Below are positions 4,675 through 6,030 of a DNA stretch of 6,030 nt, piece by piece. Source of the stretch: an uncultured Eubacteriales bacterium (GTDB taxonomy: Bacteria; Bacillota_A; Clostridia; Lachnospirales; Lachnospiraceae); assembly GCA_902803345.1 (NCBI GenBank), contig CADCPV010000251.1:1-6030 (forward strand), read 5' to 3'. Numbering within the stretch: the first letter of the stretch is position 1; every line of letters begins with the position of its first letter. The position numbers were made by a program, and so were the translations under genes. Below the pieces are notes generated by a model that was given only the letters and a program-made list of their open reading frames with translations, was not told where the DNA came from and searched no databases.

Positions 4675-6030
4675 ATGAATTATGATGTGATTATTATCGG
4701 CGCCGGTCCCGGCGGGATTTTCAGCGCTTATGAACTCCTTTCTGAGGTACCCGATCTTTCCATCGCGGTCTTCGAAGCGGGCCACCCGCTCTCAAAACGC
4801 CGCTGTCCGATCGACGGGGACAAGATCAAGTCCTGCATCAACTGCAAAACCTGCTCGATTATGAGCGGTTTCGGCGGTGCCGGCGCATTTTCCGACGGAA
4901 AATACAATATTACCAATGATTTCGGGGGAACGCTGTACGAATATATCGGCAAGGAGAAGGCGCTGGAATTAATGCGGTACGTCGATAAAATCAACATGAA
5001 ATATGGCGGAGAGGGCACAAAGCTCTATTCAACTGCCGGCTCGCGCTTCAAGCGGGAGTGCATCACCCATGATCTGCACCTCCTGGATGCTTCCGTCCGC
5101 CATCTCGGCACCGATATCAACTATATCGTGCTCGAAAACCTCTATGAAATGCTGAAAGACCGCGTCACTTTCTTCTTTGATACTCCTGTAGAGAAGATCC
5201 GTATCCTTTCAGAGGGCTACGAAATCATCAGCGACAGCGGTGTCTATTCCTGCCGGTACTGTATCGTATCGGTCGGCCGCTCCGGCTCGAAATGGATGGA
5301 GCGGGTCTGTAAGGATCTGTCGATCCCCACAAAATCGAACCGAGTCGATCTGGGCGTCCGTGTGGAGCTTCCGGCGGAGGTTTTCTCTCACCTGACCGAT
5401 GAGCTTTATGAAAGCAAAATTGTTTACCGTACGCAGAAGTACGGTGATCTCGTGCGTACTTTCTGCATGAACCCGAAAGGGGCGGTAGTCAATGAAAATA
5501 CGAACGGTATCATCACCGTGAACGGTCACAGCTATGAAGACCCGGAAAAGCAGACCAACAATACGAATTTCGCGCTTCTTGTCGCGAAACACTTCTCCGA
5601 GCCTTTCAAAGACTCAAACGGTTACGGCGAATCCATCGCCCGGCTCTCAAATATGCTCGGCGGCGGTGTCATCGTGCAGCGTTTCGGCGACCTGATCCGC
5701 GGCCGCAGATCGAATCACGACCGGATCGAGGGTGCATTCATCACCCCGACGCTGAAAGCCACACCAGGCGACCTGTCTTTGGTGCTTCCGAAGCGTATTT
5801 TGGACGGTATTATCGAGATGATCTACGCGCTCGACAAGATTGCGCCCGGCACTGCCAATGACGATACGCTTCTCTACGGCGTTGAAGTCAAATTCTACAA
5901 TATGGAGGTTTCCGTCAACGAGTATCTGGAGTCCTGCCACAAAAACCTCTACATTATCGGCGATGCCTCCGGCATCACACACTCGCTGTCCCATGCCTCC
6001 GCCAGCGGCGTCCATGTGGCAAGGAGAATC
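4675..6030 (+). CDS. COG2509-like FAD-dependent dehydrogenase (3' end outside window)
   Basis: There are 452 codons from the ATG at 4675 to the right edge without a stop. GAGG 6 nt upstream serves as ribosome binding site. The N-terminal dinucleotide fold is DVIIIGAGPGGIFSAYE (4-20), with the GxGxxG at 9-14 and the ribose-binding acid after strand 2 at E34 (VFEAG). A cysteine cluster follows: C44, then CINCKTC (54-60), running into SGFGGAGAFSDGK (64-76), the signature I associate with this family. IVSVGRSGSKW (197-207) is the mid-domain glycine motif, and LYIIGDASGITHSLSHASAS (425-444) is the closing FAD-binding motif. That motif normally lies near the C-terminus, so only a short tail is probably missing. 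The family is an uncharacterised set of flavoproteins and the substrate is unknown. It follows the GH-like gene by 79 nt with a weak terminator between, so partial co-transcription is plausible. Confidence 0.88.
   Translation, partial: MNYDVIIIGAGPGGIFSAYELLSEVPDLSIAVFEAGHPLSKRRCPIDGDKIKSCINCKTCSIMSGFGGAGAFSDGKYNITNDFGGTLYEYIGKEKALELMRYVDKINMKYGGEGTKLYSTAGSRFKRECITHDLHLLDASVRHLGTDINYIVLENLYEMLKDRVTFFFDTPVEKIRILSEGYEIISDSGVYSCRYCIVSVGRSGSKWMERVCKDLSIPTKSNRVDLGVRVELPAEVFSHLTDELYESKIVYRTQKYGDLVRTFCMNPKGAVVNENTNGIITVNGHSYEDPEKQTNNTNFALLVAKHFSEPFKDSNGYGESIARLSNMLGGGVIVQRFGDLIRGRRSNHDRIEGAFITPTLKATPGDLSLVLPKRILDGIIEMIYALDKIAPGTANDDTLLYGVEVKFYNMEVSVNEYLESCHKNLYIIGDASGITHSLSHASASGVHVARRI

Noticed and set aside
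2721..4676. A 651-codon open frame on the minus strand, longer than the GH-like gene it overlaps.
   Set aside because: It lies exactly in codon register with the sense gene and is open only because the sense gene avoids TTA, CTA and TCA. Its translation shows no recognisable domain, and the sense frame has the promoter, ribosome binding site and domain signals.
5209..6015. Open frames of about 120-127 codons on the minus strand.
   Set aside because: They are antisense to the FAD-dependent dehydrogenase, which is continuous and carries family motifs. No ribosome binding site or domain supports them.

Overview
The window looks like a chromosomal segment of a low-to-mid GC Gram-positive bacterium (Bacillota). 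The clues are a chromosomal-type parA-parB pair with Bacillus-like parS sites, a DUF4446 gene after parB, strong AAGGAG-type ribosome binding sites and the standard genetic code (TGA is used as a stop). A gut member of the Erysipelotrichia or Clostridia would fit, but that is a guess from gene style and cannot be settled from this window.

The left half (1-2572) is a minus-strand operon read right to left: parA (Soj-type ATPase), parB (Spo0J-type CTPase and DNA clamp), a DUF4446 membrane-anchored protein, and the start of a small SWEET/PQ-loop-like membrane protein that runs off the left edge. Two identical 20-bp perfect palindromes containing the parS core TGTTCCACGTGGAACA flank parA. One lies between parA and parB. 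The other sits directly on the -35 box of the parA promoter. ParB loads on these sites and ParA acts on the ParB-DNA complex, so the segment holds both the proteins and the centromere sites of a chromosome-segregation system. The promoter-proximal parS also suggests autoregulation.

The right half (2573-6030) is transcribed rightwards, divergently from parA. A promoter near 2607-2634 and a leader of about 190 nt with two hairpins precede a 588-residue cytosolic protein. It appears to be an unassigned glycoside-hydrolase-like alpha/beta-barrel protein: barrel with CxCxxC, then a Rossmann/GATase-like domain, then a beta-rich tail. It contains no TTA, CTA or TCA codons, which implies strong codon selection and probably high expression. 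A short hairpin terminator follows, then a COG2509-like FAD-dependent dehydrogenase with an N-terminal cysteine cluster, cut by the right edge close to its natural end.

The most interesting items are the parS site embedded in the par promoter within a divergent intergenic region, and the strongly codon-optimised GH-like gene with its structured leader. No mobile element, CRISPR array, tRNA or rRNA was seen.
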